This document shows, one piece after another, positions 20,246 to 30,232 of a stretch of DNA of 64,000 bases. Position 1 is the first letter of the stretch. Every line of letters starts with the position of its first letter. Under the pieces are notes generated by a model that was given only the letters and a program-made list of their open reading frames with translations, was not told the origin of the DNA and did no database searches. Made by a program: the position numbers and the translations under genes. Source of the DNA: Dechloromonas sp. CZR5 (GTDB lineage Bacteria; Pseudomonadota; Gammaproteobacteria; Burkholderiales; Rhodocyclaceae); the NCBI RefSeq assembly GCF_008711155.1, contig NZ_VUYQ01000008.1, positions 62,001 through 126,000 of the forward strand. The letters are read 5' to 3'.

Positions 20246-20860
20246 ATGGAAAACCTGCTCTACTGGACCGCCCTCGTTGCCGTCGGCGTCAATGCCCTGA
20301 CCGGCGTGCTCGATGCCGGCCGCAAGCAGATGGACCTCGTCGGCGCGGTGATGGTCGGCACGGCCACGGCGCTGGGCGGCGGCACTGTGCGCGACGTGCT
20401 GCTCGATCGCAAGGTCTTCTGGATCGCCGACCAGACCTATCTCCTGGTCGCCATCGCCACCACCCTCGTCATTTTTTTCGCCGTGCGCGGCATGAAACTG
20501 CCGCCCCGACTGTTCCTCATCCCGGATGCCATCGGCCTCGCGCTATTCACCATCACCGGCACCCAGGTCGCCCTCGAATGGCAGGCCCCGTGGCTGGTTG
20601 CCAGCCTGCTCGGCGTCATCACCGGGGTGGTCGGCGGCGTGCTGCGCGACGTGTTGTGCAACGAGGTGCCGCTCATCTTCCAGCGTGGCGAACTCTATGC
20701 CTCGGCGGCCTGGGCCGGCGCCCTGACGCTGATCGGCCTGCAGGCGCTGGACATCTCGCCGGTGATCGCCGCCTGGGCCGGCATGGCCATCGTTCTCGGC
20801 GCCCGGCTGCTGGCCATGGCCTTCCGTATCACCCTGCCGACCTACAGCGAACGGCAGTAG
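20246..20860 (+). CDS. TRIC/UPF0126 family membrane protein
   Basis: This 204-aa protein has about seven TM helices and the UPF0126/trimeric intracellular cation channel repeat. The motif GGGTVRDVLLDR recurs as VGGVLRDVLCNEVPL, the sign of an internal duplication of three-helix units. Bacterial members are cation or small-solute channels of the inner membrane. It starts 12 bp after the GppA-like gene and is followed after 5 bp by the AcpH-like gene, so the group is probably one operon. The substrate is not predictable from sequence. Confidence 0.88.
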   Translation: MENLLYWTALVAVGVNALTGVLDAGRKQMDLVGAVMVGTATALGGGTVRDVLLDRKVFWIADQTYLLVAIATTLVIFFAVRGMKLPPRLFLIPDAIGLALFTITGTQVALEWQAPWLVASLLGVITGVVGGVLRDVLCNEVPLIFQRGELYASAAWAGALTLIGLQALDISPVIAAWAGMAIVLGARLLAMAFRITLPTYSERQ

Positions 20861-20865
20861 CCGCC

Positions 20866-21441
20866 ATGAACTTCCTCGCCCACGCCGTGCTGGCCGGTGA
20901 CGACCCGGCGCTCATCGTCGGCGGGGTGGTCGGCGACTGGATCAAGGGCCCGCTCCCCGGCGCCCTGCCGCCCGACCTGGCGCGCGGCGTCGCCCTGCAC
21001 CGGGCCATCGACAGCCATGCCGAGACGCATCCGGCCTTCCAGCGCAGCCGCAACCGCATCGCAGCCGACCGCCGCCGCTACGCCGGCGTGCTCGTCGACA
21101 TTTTCTACGACCATCTGCTGGCCCGCGACTGGGTCCAACTCCGGCCGATGGCACTCGATCTGTTCTGCACCGACGTTTATCGCCACATCGAAGCCCGGAT
21201 CGCCGAACTGCCAGAGCATGCGCACACCGCCATGCGGCTGATGGCCGACGAAAACTGGCTGCGCAGCTATGCCGACCTGACCGGCATCGCCGATGTACTG
21301 CAGCGCATGGGGCGACGCGCCCGCCAACCCAATTCGCTGTCCGGCGGCGAACAGGCCTTCGATGCCGACCCCGCCGGCTTCGCCGAAGACTTTGCGTGGT
21401 GGTTTGCCGACGCACGGGATTTCGCCGCGCGCTGGTCATAG
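20866..21441 (+). CDS. AcpH-like phosphodiesterase (HD-like family)
   Basis: The 191-aa protein starts MNFLAHAVLAG and contains GDWIKGPLP, LHRAIDSHAETHP, DIFYDHLLARDW and metal-binding His/Asp pairs typical of the acyl-carrier-protein phosphodiesterase (AcpH/YajB) family. AcpH removes the phosphopantetheine arm of acyl carrier protein. The start at 20866 lies 5 bp after the preceding stop. It is the last gene before the 159-bp cbbM promoter region. The physiological link to the RuBisCO operon, if any, is not evident. Confidence 0.8.
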   Translation: MNFLAHAVLAGDDPALIVGGVVGDWIKGPLPGALPPDLARGVALHRAIDSHAETHPAFQRSRNRIAADRRRYAGVLVDIFYDHLLARDWVQLRPMALDLFCTDVYRHIEARIAELPEHAHTAMRLMADENWLRSYADLTGIADVLQRMGRRARQPNSLSGGEQAFDADPAGFAEDFAWWFADARDFAARWS

Positions 21442-21512
21442 CCTTGCCCAGCCGGGCGCACAGCCTTCGCTGATCTGGCAGCAAATAAATAAACGATAAC
21501 TGATCAATTAGA

Positions 21513-21535
21513 TAAAAACACGTGACTGTTATTTA
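21513..21535 (+). promoter_or_regulatory. Putative CbbR operator upstream of cbbM
   Basis: TAA-N7-TGA-CTGTTAT-TTA sits in an AT-rich island (about 21,480-21,545) of otherwise GC-rich DNA. It comprises two overlapping TNA-N7-TNA sites, the CbbR consensus, and ends 65 bp before the RuBisCO start. TGACTGTTATTTA matches the cbbF element at 12 of 13 bases and in the same orientation. A nearby ATAAATAA/TTATTTAT inverted repeat (21485-21536 region) may extend the site. Confidence 0.6.
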
Positions 21536-21600
21536 TCAATAGTCCCCCCTAGCATTCAGTCCATCAGTTGTCCTGACGAACAAACCCAAGGAGACGAACG

Positions 21601-22980
21601 ATGGACCAATCGAACCGCTATGCCGACCTCAGCCTGCGCGAGGAGGACCTCATCGCCGGCGGCGGACACATCCTGTGCGCCTACAAGATGAAGCCCAAGG
21701 CCGGCTATGGCTACCTCGAGGCAGCCGCGCACTTCGCTGCCGAATCCTCGACCGGCACCAATGTCGAGGTCTGCACCACCGACGAATTCACCAAGGGGGT
21801 CGATGCGCTGGTCTATCAGATCGACGAATCCGCCGAGGAAATGCGCATCGCCTACCCGATCGACCTCTTCGACCGCAACATCACCGACGGCCGCATGATG
21901 ATCGTCTCCTTCCTGACCCTGACCATCGGCAACAACCAGGGCATGGGCGACATCGAATACGCCAAGATGTACGACTTTTTCGTTCCGCCGCGCGCCATCC
22001 AGCTGTTCGACGGCCCGGCCAAGGACATTTCCGATCTCTGGCGCATTCTCGGCCGGCCGCAGCAGGACGGCGGCTACATCGCCGGCACCATCATCAAGCC
22101 CAAGCTCGGCCTGCGCCCCGAGCCGTTCGCCCGCGCCGCCTACGAGTTCTGGCTGGGCGGCGATTTCATCAAGAACGACGAACCGCAGGGCAACCAGACC
22201 TTCGCGCCGATGAAGCAGGTCATCCCGCTGGTCGTCGATGCGATGCGCCGGGCGATGGACGAGACCGGCCAGCCCAAGATCTTCTCGGCCAACATCACCG
22301 CCGATGACCACTACGAAATGCTCGCCCGCGGCCACTACATCCTCGAAGCCTTCGGGCCGGACGCCGACAAGGTGGCCTTCCTGGTCGACGGCTATGTCGG
22401 CGGCCCGGGCATGATCACCACCGCCCGCCGCAGCTTCCCCGGCCAGTACCTGCACTATCACCGCGCCGGCCACGGTGCCGTCACCAGCCCGCAGTCCAAG
22501 CGCGGCTACACCGCCTACGTGCTGGCCAAGATGAGCCGCCTGCAGGGTGCCTCCGGCATCCACGTCGGCACCATGGGCTACGGCAAGATGGAAGGCGAGA
22601 AGGACGACCGCGCCATCGCCTACATCATCGAGCGCGACAGCTATACCGGCCCGGCCTATCACCAGGAGTGGTACGGCATGAAGCCGACGACGCCGATCAT
22701 CTCCGGCGGCATGAACGCCCTGCGCCTGCCCGGCTTCTTCGAGAACCTCGGCCACGGCAACGTCATCAATACCGCTGGCGGCGGCTCCTACGGCCACATC
22801 GACAGCCCGGCGGCCGGCGCCAAATCGCTGCGCCAGGCCTACGAATGCTGGAAGGCCAAGGCCGACCCCATCGAATGGGCCCGCGAACACCCCGAGTTCG
22901 CCCGCGCCTTCGCCTCCTTCCCCGGCGACGCCGACAAGCTCTACCCCGGCTGGCGCGAAAAGCTGGGCGTGCACAAATAA
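21601..22980 (+). CDS. cbbM: Ribulose-1,5-bisphosphate carboxylase/oxygenase, form II
   Basis: Form II RuBisCO (459 aa) fixes CO2 as a homodimer-based enzyme without small subunits, and no cbbS is nearby. Catalytic features are [10 protein letters not shown] (Lys166), [10 protein letters not shown] (carbamylated Lys191 with Asp/Glu metal ligands), [24 protein letters not shown] (Lys329 loop 6) and [12 protein letters not shown]. All key residues are present. It starts after AAGGAG with good spacing. Form II enzymes suit high-CO2, low-O2 settings. It leads the cbbM-cbbQ-cbbO-cbbR run, and cbbQ starts 32 bp downstream. Confidence 0.98.
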   Translation: MDQSNRYADLSLREEDLIAGGGHILCAYKMKPKAGYGYLEAAAHFAAESSTGTNVEVCTTDEFTKGVDALVYQIDESAEEMRIAYPIDLFDRNITDGRMMIVSFLTLTIGNNQGMGDIEYAKMYDFFVPPRAIQLFDGPAKDISDLWRILGRPQQDGGYIAGTIIKPKLGLRPEPFARAAYEFWLGGDFIKNDEPQGNQTFAPMKQVIPLVVDAMRRAMDETGQPKIFSANITADDHYEMLARGHYILEAFGPDADKVAFLVDGYVGGPGMITTARRSFPGQYLHYHRAGHGAVTSPQSKRGYTAYVLAKMSRLQGASGIHVGTMGYGKMEGEKDDRAIAYIIERDSYTGPAYHQEWYGMKPTTPIISGGMNALRLPGFFENLGHGNVINTAGGGSYGHIDSPAAGAKSLRQAYECWKAKADPIEWAREHPEFARAFASFPGDADKLYPGWREKLGVHK

Positions 22981-23012
22981 GGCGGCCCCAACGCCGTCAC
23001 GGAGAAGCCGCC
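22981..23012 (+). promoter_or_regulatory. Hairpin enclosing the cbbQ ribosome binding site
   Basis: Directly after the cbbM stop, GGCGGC (22981-22986) can pair with GCCGCC (23007-23012), which abuts the cbbQ ATG. The 20-nt loop contains GGAG, the cbbQ Shine-Dalgarno. Such a structure could lower cbbQ translation relative to cbbM. This is a simple hand-seen stem with no tested effect. Confidence 0.4.
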
Positions 23013-23816
23013 ATGATCAGTCCCGACGCCTACCGTATCCGCAAGCAGCCGTTCTACCAGCCACAAGGCAACGAAGTCGCCCTTTACGAAGCGGCCTACG
23101 CCGCCCGCCTGCCGGTCATGCTCAAAGGGCCGACCGGCTGCGGCAAGTCGCGCTTCGTCGAATACATGGCCTGGAAGCTCGGCAAGCCACTGGTCAGCGT
23201 GGCCTGCAACGAGGACATGACGGCTGCCGACCTGGTCGGCCGCTATCTGCTGGACGCCGGCGGCACCCGCTGGCAGGACGGCCCGCTGACCCTGGCGGCA
23301 CGCATCGGCGCCATCTGCTATCTCGACGAAATCGTCGAGGCCCGCCAGGACACGCTGGTGGTCATCCACCCGCTGACCGACCACCGGCGCGCCCTGCCGC
23401 TCGACAAGAAAGGCGAGCAACTGGCCGCGCACCCGGATTTCCAGCTGGTCATTTCCTACAACCCCGGCTACCAGAGCCTGGTGAAAGACCTCAAACAATC
23501 GACCAAGCAGCGCTTCACCGCCTTCTCGTTCGACTACCCGCCCGCCGCGCTGGAGGTGCAGATCGTTGCCGCCGAAACCGGGATTGCCGCAGCGCTCGCG
23601 GAACAGCTGGTCAGTATCGCCCAGGCCGGCCGCCGACTCAAGGGACACGGGCTGGACGAGGGCATCTCGACGCGGCTGATCGTCTATGCCGCCACCCTGA
23701 TCGCCCACGGCATTCCCCCGGCCGAAGCCTGCCGCATGGCCATGGTCCGCCCGATCACCGACGACGCCGACGTGATCGACGCTCTGGACCACGCCATCGC
23801 GGCCATCTTTGGCTGA
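23013..23816 (+). CDS. cbbQ: RuBisCO activase subunit CbbQ (MoxR-type AAA+ ATPase)
   Basis: CbbQ (267 aa) is the AAA+ ring of the CbbQ-CbbO RuBisCO activase, which removes inhibitory sugar phosphates. The Walker A is GPTGCGKS at about residues 39-46, the Walker B is ICYLDEIVEA near residue 106, and the sensor region is VISYNPGYQS. Length and motifs are normal for the MoxR/CbbQ group. Start 23013 has GGAG upstream. The gene ends 3 bp before cbbO, which supports a fixed CbbQ:CbbO complex. Confidence 0.95.
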   Translation: MISPDAYRIRKQPFYQPQGNEVALYEAAYAARLPVMLKGPTGCGKSRFVEYMAWKLGKPLVSVACNEDMTAADLVGRYLLDAGGTRWQDGPLTLAARIGAICYLDEIVEARQDTLVVIHPLTDHRRALPLDKKGEQLAAHPDFQLVISYNPGYQSLVKDLKQSTKQRFTAFSFDYPPAALEVQIVAAETGIAAALAEQLVSIAQAGRRLKGHGLDEGISTRLIVYAATLIAHGIPPAEACRMAMVRPITDDADVIDALDHAIAAIFG

Positions 23817-23819
23817 ACC

Positions 23820-26117
23820 ATGGCGGTTCCCGGCATCCGCAACCTTGCCGACGCCCGCCAGCGGCTGATGGCCACGGCCGAATCGCAGGCCGCCTGGACT
23901 GCGCTCGACTGCGGCTTCGCGGCTGTCGCCGACGTCTTCGACGAATGCTGGGCGGCCGCCCGGCAGCACATCACCCCCGCCGAACATCCGGCCTTCCTCG
24001 ATGCCGCACGCACCATCGGCAAACTCGGTCGCGGCGCCGAACCCCTGCTCGCCTTTCTCGAAGGCTGGCCGCGCGTCGTCGCCACGCTGGCCCTGCCGCA
24101 ATCGGCCATCCTGCCGACGCTGATGGACAGCATCCGGCGCCTGCAGAAGTCGCCCAACGCACCGGCCGTCACCCCGTTGCTGCAAACCCTGGGCGCGGTC
24201 GCCGAACGCCTGCGCAGCGCCGATGCGCTGGCCGACTACCAGACGCTGGCGCTCGACCTCGCCGAGCGCACCGCCGGCTCCATCCACGGCCGCCAGACAA
24301 CGCACCCCAGCCCCGCGCTGCCGGATTTCCTGCGCCAGGCCCCGCGCCTGCTCGGCCTGTTGTCGCTGGCCGGCCTGCGGCGCTGGATCGACAGCGGTAT
24401 CCGCCTGACTTCCCCCCACCCCGAGCAGCAACGCGCCTATTTCACCCTTGCCTCGCCGGAAAGCCGGGCCCTGCTCCAACGCGAACGGGAGGGAACGCTG
24501 TTTGCCGATGTCGAGCGCCGGCTCGGCCTCGGCCTCGCTGCCCTGTGGACCGACGACAGCCCGCTCGTTCCCTATTCGACCGCCTTCGCCGCGCCCGGCC
24601 TGCGTCCCTATCTGGCGGCTGACGGCATGCGCCTGCCCGACGCCCTGGGTACGCTATCCGGCATCGACGGGCTGCAGCGCTATCGCGCCATGCTCGCCCA
24701 CCTGGCCGCCCACCGGCAGTGGAGCCGGCCGCTCGTCGCCGACAACTGGAGCCCCCTGCAGCGCCTGGCGGTGGAGACCTTCGAAGATGCCCGCATCGAC
24801 CTGCTCCTGCTTCGCCGTTTCCCCGGCCTGCAGCCGGTACTGCTGGCACTGCACCCGCAACCGGCCGAAGACGCCTGTGACCCCGACCGGGTCAACACCC
24901 TGCGCCATCGGCTGACCTGCCTGTCGCGCGCCTGCCTCGATGTCGATCACCCCTACACCGCCATCGCGACCCGGGAATTCGCCGCTCGCCTGCATGCGCT
25001 GCTCGCCGACGACGAAGCCTCCACCTTCGCCGTTGCAGAGTTGGCGCTTGCCTGGGCAGCGCGCACCCGGGTGCCGAGCGACCAATACGCCAACGTGCAT
25101 TTCGCCGACACCGAGATCGACTACCGCGACGACAACCGGCACCTGTGGACCTTCATCGAAGCAGGCGACGAGGAAGACAGCTTCGACCCGCCGCCCGCGC
25201 CGGCCAAGCCGGAGCGTGCCGGACTGCCGCCGCGTCATTACCCGGAATGGGATGGCGCGACGCAAAGCTTCCGTCCTGACTGGGCCGCCGTCTACGAGGC
25301 CCTGCATCCGGCCGGCAACCCGGCCGACATCGACCGCCTGCTCGAGCGTCACGCTCTGCTCGCCCGCCGCCTCAAGCGCCTGCTCGACCTGCTCAAGCCG
25401 CAGGACAGGGTTCGCCTGCGCTACCAGGAGGACGGCAGCGAACTCGACCTCGACGTTGCGGTGCGCGCCTGGACCGACTGGCAGAGCGGCCGCTTGCCCG
25501 AACCCCGCATCAACGTCAGCCATCGCACCAACGGCCGCGACATCAGCGTGCTACTGCTCATCGACCTCTCGCAATCGCTCGCCGCCCGCCTGCCCGGCAG
25601 CGAGCAGCGCATCCTCGACACCGCCCGCGAAGCGGTCGCCCTGCTGGGCTGGGCCATCGGCGAGCTGGGCGACGCCTGCGCCATCGCCGGCTTTCACTCC
25701 AACACCCGGCACGAAGTGCGCTATCACCACATCAAGGGCTTTTCCGAGGCCTGGGACGACACCGTCAAGGCGCGTCTGGCAGCCGTCGAAGCCGGCTACT
25801 CGACGCGCATGGGCGCGGCCATTCGCCACGCCGGCCACACCCTCTCCGGGCGGCACAGCGAAAAGCGCATCCTGCTCCTGCTCACCGACGGCGAGCCGGC
25901 CGACATCGATGTCACCGATCCGGACTACCTGATCGCCGACACCCGCCAGGCCATCGAAACGCTCGCCGCCGAGGGCATTTCCACTTTCTGCCTGAGCCTG
26001 GACCCGAATGCCGAGCGCTATATCGGGCGTATTTTCGGAAAGCGCTGGCGGGTACTCGACCGCATCGAAAATCTACCGGAGCAACTGCCGATGGCCTACC
26101 TGAACCTGACACGCTGA
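23820..26117 (+). CDS. cbbO: RuBisCO activase adaptor CbbO (VWA domain)
   Basis: CbbO (765 aa) is the substrate adaptor of the CbbQO activase. Its N-terminal part is helical. The C-terminal von Willebrand A domain carries the MIDAS motif DLSQS in LLLIDLSQSL, near residue 580, followed by LLLTDGEPADIDV. In known systems the VWA domain binds the RuBisCO side and the rest sits on the CbbQ hexamer. The start is 3 bp after the cbbQ stop, so the two are probably translationally coupled. It pairs with the form II enzyme upstream. Confidence 0.95.
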   Translation: MAVPGIRNLADARQRLMATAESQAAWTALDCGFAAVADVFDECWAAARQHITPAEHPAFLDAARTIGKLGRGAEPLLAFLEGWPRVVATLALPQSAILPTLMDSIRRLQKSPNAPAVTPLLQTLGAVAERLRSADALADYQTLALDLAERTAGSIHGRQTTHPSPALPDFLRQAPRLLGLLSLAGLRRWIDSGIRLTSPHPEQQRAYFTLASPESRALLQREREGTLFADVERRLGLGLAALWTDDSPLVPYSTAFAAPGLRPYLAADGMRLPDALGTLSGIDGLQRYRAMLAHLAAHRQWSRPLVADNWSPLQRLAVETFEDARIDLLLLRRFPGLQPVLLALHPQPAEDACDPDRVNTLRHRLTCLSRACLDVDHPYTAIATREFAARLHALLADDEASTFAVAELALAWAARTRVPSDQYANVHFADTEIDYRDDNRHLWTFIEAGDEEDSFDPPPAPAKPERAGLPPRHYPEWDGATQSFRPDWAAVYEALHPAGNPADIDRLLERHALLARRLKRLLDLLKPQDRVRLRYQEDGSELDLDVAVRAWTDWQSGRLPEPRINVSHRTNGRDISVLLLIDLSQSLAARLPGSEQRILDTAREAVALLGWAIGELGDACAIAGFHSNTRHEVRYHHIKGFSEAWDDTVKARLAAVEAGYSTRMGAAIRHAGHTLSGRHSEKRILLLLTDGEPADIDVTDPDYLIADTRQAIETLAAEGISTFCLSLDPNAERYIGRIFGKRWRVLDRIENLPEQLPMAYLNLTR

Positions 26118-26187
26118 TTGACGCCGAGCAGGCGGGCTTCTAAAGTCAGCCATCACTGAATCCATACTGACAGACATTCAGCCTTTC

Positions 26188-27138
26188 ATGAACTTTATCC
26201 GCTCCCTGACCCTGCGCCAGCTGCAAATCTTCGTCGCGGCCGCCCGCCATCTGAGCTACGCCCGCGCCGCCGAGGAACTGCACCTGACACCGCCAGCCGT
26301 GTCGATGCAGCTCAAGCAGCTCGAGGACAATGTCGGCCTGCCGCTGTTCGAGCGCATGGGGCGCGGCGTGGCGCTGACCGACGCGGGCGACATGCTGGTG
26401 CATCACGCCCTGCGCGTCCTCGGCGAGATCAAGGACGCCGAATCCAACCTGCAGGCGCTGCTCGGCGCGGAGGTCGGCCAGCTATCGGTCGGCCTGGTCA
26501 GCACGGCCAAGTACTTCATGCCGCGCCTGCTCGCCAAGTTCTCGCAGGAACACCCGGGCATCGAGGTGCAGTTCTCGGTCGGCAATCGCGAAAGCCTGCT
26601 CCAGAAGCTGCAGGACAACGCTATCGACCTCGCCGTGATGGGCCGCATCCCGACCGAAATCGACGCCCACGCCGAGCCGATGGCCAGCCACCCCTATGTC
26701 CTGATCAGCCCGGCCGAGCACCCGCTGCGCGATGCCCGCCGCTTCGACATGCACGAGCTGCGCCACGAAACCTTCCTGCTGCGCGAGGAAGGCTCGGGTT
26801 CGCGCCGCGTTGCCGAGGAAATGTTCAAGAACCACCTGTTCACCCCGCCGCGCACGATCAGCATGGGCAGCAACGAGACGATCAAGCAGGCCGTGATGGC
26901 CGGCATGGGCGTGGCGCTGATGTCGCTGCACACCCTGCCGCTGGAACTGAAGACGGCCGAGGTGAGCATTCTCGACGTGATCGGCACGCCCATCGAACGC
27001 ACCTGGTACGTGGTCAACATGAATGCCAAACGCCTGCTGCCGGCCGGCCAGCGCTTCCGCCAGTACCTGCTCGAACAGTCGGCCGTCGCCCTCGAACACG
27101 AATTCGGGCGCTACGTGATTCCTCGCACAGCAAGCTGA
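26188..27138 (+). CDS. cbbR: LysR-type transcriptional regulator CbbR
   Basis: This 316-aa LysR regulator has a winged helix-turn-helix at about residues 5-65 (TLRQLQIFVAAARHLSYARAAEELHLTPPAVSMQ) and a periplasmic-binding-like effector domain from about 90. CbbR activates cbb operons in response to metabolites such as RuBP, PEP and NADPH. It lies 70 bp after cbbO in the same direction. In most bacteria cbbR is divergent from its target operon, so this is an unusual placement. The matching operators before cbbM and cbbF are its likely targets. Confidence 0.92.
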   Translation: MNFIRSLTLRQLQIFVAAARHLSYARAAEELHLTPPAVSMQLKQLEDNVGLPLFERMGRGVALTDAGDMLVHHALRVLGEIKDAESNLQALLGAEVGQLSVGLVSTAKYFMPRLLAKFSQEHPGIEVQFSVGNRESLLQKLQDNAIDLAVMGRIPTEIDAHAEPMASHPYVLISPAEHPLRDARRFDMHELRHETFLLREEGSGSRRVAEEMFKNHLFTPPRTISMGSNETIKQAVMAGMGVALMSLHTLPLELKTAEVSILDVIGTPIERTWYVVNMNAKRLLPAGQRFRQYLLEQSAVALEHEFGRYVIPRTAS

Positions 27139-27170
27139 TTGTGTTGGGCTACAATCTGGTGCACCGCAAC

Positions 27171-28502
27171 ATGACCTCTTCGACGCCGATCATGCATCCC
27201 CGCCTCGCGCTATCCGAACTGACCGAACACCCGCTCCGCCAGCGCCTGAACAACGAGTTCCACGCCCGGCCGCCGGTGCCGCTGGTCGGCCCGGTGCTCG
27301 TCTCGCACCTGGTCTTCAAGCACAGTACCGAGAAAGCGCCGGCGGCGCGCGACAACCTGGGCAAGCTGTGCCAGGGCCACGTCTGCAATTCGATCGACAG
27401 TTCCGACTCGCACATGATGGTCGACACCGGCGCCTTCCGCATGCGCTGGGAGCTGCACACCGAATTCTCCAGCTACACCTTCTTCCGGCCGCTGACGACC
27501 GGCGAGGAACTGCACCCGGACGTCACCGCCTTCGACGCGGTGCATCCCGAATGGATCGCCGGCATCCCCGGCAAGCTGATCGTCGCCACCCACGTTGAAC
27601 TGCGCTCCACCGACGAGATCAGCCCCGACTCCGTGCTCGCCAGCCTGACGCCGAACGGCCGCACCATGGTGGCGGCACGCGTCGCCGACGAAACGGCCTG
27701 GATTTTCACCGATTTCAAGATCGACAACGGCTTCTCGCGCTTCCTTGTGCTCAACGCCAGCATGACCCAGCGCCAGACTGGCCGCACCGTGCAGCGCCTG
27801 GTCGAGATCGAGACCTACCGCATGATGGCCCTGCTCGGCCTGCCCGTCGCCAAGGAAGTTGGCAAATGGCTGTACAAGGGCGAGAAGGAACTCGCCGAAA
27901 TGATGGACCACATCGGCCAGGCCCGGAGCGCCGACGACGAGCGCAACATCCTCGCCTCGCTGTCCCGGCTCGCCGCCGAGGTCGAGCACTCCGTCGCCCG
28001 CACCACCTTCCGCTTCGGCGCCTCCCGCGCCTACCACGGGCTGGTCATGCAACGCATCGAGGAACTGCGCGAGCAGCGCATTTCCGGTCTGCCGACCTTC
28101 ACCGAGTTCATGCAGCGCCGCCTGCTGCCCGGCATGAACACCTGCGAAGCCATCGCCCGCCGCCAGGAAGAACTCTCCGCCCGCGTCGCCCGCAACTCGC
28201 AACTGCTGCGCACCCGCGTCGACATCGAACTCGAGCGCCAGAACCAGGAACTGCTCGCCCAGATGAACCGCCGCGCCAAACTGCAATTGCATCTGCAGGA
28301 AGCCGTCGAGGGTCTGTCGGTCGTCGTCCTCACCTACTACGGATCGCAGCTGGTGCAGTACATCGCCAAGGGCACGAAGGAATTGCACCATCTGAACACC
28401 GATGTGATCACGGCTATTTCGATTCCCGTGATTGCCGGATTGGTGGCGTGGGGAACGCGGCGGATGCGGAAGAAGCTGGCGCGGGAAGAAGGGGCTGCCT
28501 GA
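27171..28502 (+). CDS. DUF3422 membrane-associated protein
   Basis: DUF3422 protein of 443 aa. The N-terminal HPLRQRLNNEFHARPPVPL is the family hallmark. Residues to about 230 are globular, then a long charged helical part (IEELREQ, ARNSQLLRTRVDIELERQNQELLAQMNRR) leads to two C-terminal TM helices (VVVLTYYGSQLVQYIA and ITAISIPVIAGLVAW). The ATG at 27171 is preferred; a GTG 30 nt upstream is possible. A TACAAT -10-like box (about 27151) lies close before the start. It is 32 bp downstream of cbbR. The function is not known to me. Confidence 0.8.
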   Translation: MTSSTPIMHPRLALSELTEHPLRQRLNNEFHARPPVPLVGPVLVSHLVFKHSTEKAPAARDNLGKLCQGHVCNSIDSSDSHMMVDTGAFRMRWELHTEFSSYTFFRPLTTGEELHPDVTAFDAVHPEWIAGIPGKLIVATHVELRSTDEISPDSVLASLTPNGRTMVAARVADETAWIFTDFKIDNGFSRFLVLNASMTQRQTGRTVQRLVEIETYRMMALLGLPVAKEVGKWLYKGEKELAEMMDHIGQARSADDERNILASLSRLAAEVEHSVARTTFRFGASRAYHGLVMQRIEELREQRISGLPTFTEFMQRRLLPGMNTCEAIARRQEELSARVARNSQLLRTRVDIELERQNQELLAQMNRRAKLQLHLQEAVEGLSVVVLTYYGSQLVQYIAKGTKELHHLNTDVITAISIPVIAGLVAWGTRRMRKKLAREEGAA

Positions 28503-28528
28503 GGGCTGCTTTGTCGCTCGTGCAGGCA

Positions 28529-29050
28529 GTTGTTTCCGCCCTTGCGGGGCGTCTCACTTTCTTTTGCTTCGCCAAAAGAAAGTAAGCAAAGAAAAGGCGA
28601 CCCCGGGTCGGTGCCCGCTACGCGGTTTCCCTGCGCTACTCGAAACGCCGGGCGGCTTGCCTGAACTCGCCTGCGGCTCAAACAAGGCAAGCCGAAATCC
28701 CCCGGCATTTCTGCATTGCTCGGCACCTCTCAAAGGGGCCCGGAAAAACATCCGGGTTTGATCTGCCCAAGACTTTTTGACACTCCCTCAGTTCGCCATT
28801 TGGCGGACAGCACTCAGTCACGCGACGCCTTTCGGGTCCCCATCTGAAGCGCCGAGCAACGCAGCTGCTGGCGGGAAAAGGGCGAGGACTGTCTGAGGGC
28901 GTAGCCCGAGTTCCGCAGCCCCCGCCAGTAGCGAGTAGCGCAGAGAAGTCGGCAACGCCGACCGCGTAAGCTGGGGTCGCCTTTTCTTTGGCTACTTTCT
29001 TTTGGCGAAGCAAAAGAAAGTACGCCCGCCCCGCAAGGGCGGAAAACAAC
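28529..29050. repeat. 522-bp non-coding element with ~75-bp inverted ends and hairpin-forming palindromes
   Basis: The left end (28529-28604) and right end (28977-29050) are near-perfect inverted copies. Each contains CCGCCCTTGCGGGGCG, then an 11-bp palindrome (ACTTTCTTTTG/CAAAAGAAAGT with a 6-nt loop, at 28556-28583 and 28994-29021), then AAAGAAAAGGCGACCCC. The roughly 370 bp between hold more stems: CGGCTTGCCT/AGGCAAGCCG (28653-28694), a CCCGG/CCGGG hairpin near 28740, and GCTGCTGGCGGG pairing with CCCGCCAGTAGC. No convincing protein is encoded; frames through it are arginine/serine-rich artefacts. It looks like a non-autonomous, MITE-like or REP-type dispersed element. Similar palindromes are common in proteobacterial genomes, from memory. 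Confidence 0.75.
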
Positions 29051-29103
29051 GCCCAAAGAAACGCCCAAGACGCCAAGCACGAAACCAACCCCCAGCAATA
29101 ATT

Positions 29104-29109
29104 TATAAT
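29104..29109 (+). promoter_or_regulatory. -10 box upstream of purC
   Basis: A perfect TATAAT lies 31 bp before the purC GTG, just right of the inverted-repeat element. No clear -35 is visible at the proper distance. Confidence 0.5.
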
Positions 29110-29139
29110 CCCCCCTTTGCTCATTTCGGGAACCCGATC

Positions 29140-30072
<933 letters not shown>

Positions 30073-30090
30073 GCAAAAGCCGCTTAAAAA

Positions 30091-30116
30091 AACGCCCGCT
30101 GAATGCGGGCGTTTTT
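30091..30116 (+). terminator. Rho-independent terminator after purC
   Basis: CGCCCGC-tgaat-GCGGGCG is followed by TTTTT. A run of A before the stem would make it usable in both directions. Confidence 0.9.
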
Positions 30117-30232
30117 ACTTTGTGAAGCCGGCTGTAATCGCCCCAAACTGGTAGTTACTCACTTAGAGAAGCGAGTCTCTAGGAAACTTGGCGCTTTCTA
30201 GCGCAACCATAAAGCACATCCCGTCAGAACGA

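Noticed and set aside
21556-22974. 472-codon minus frame opposite cbbM
   Set aside because: RuBisCO on the plus strand has every catalytic residue; the minus frame is compositional noise.
29002-29139. N-terminal extension of purC into the inverted-repeat element
   Set aside because: The extension is a basic repeat-derived sequence and homologues start at the GTG at 29140.
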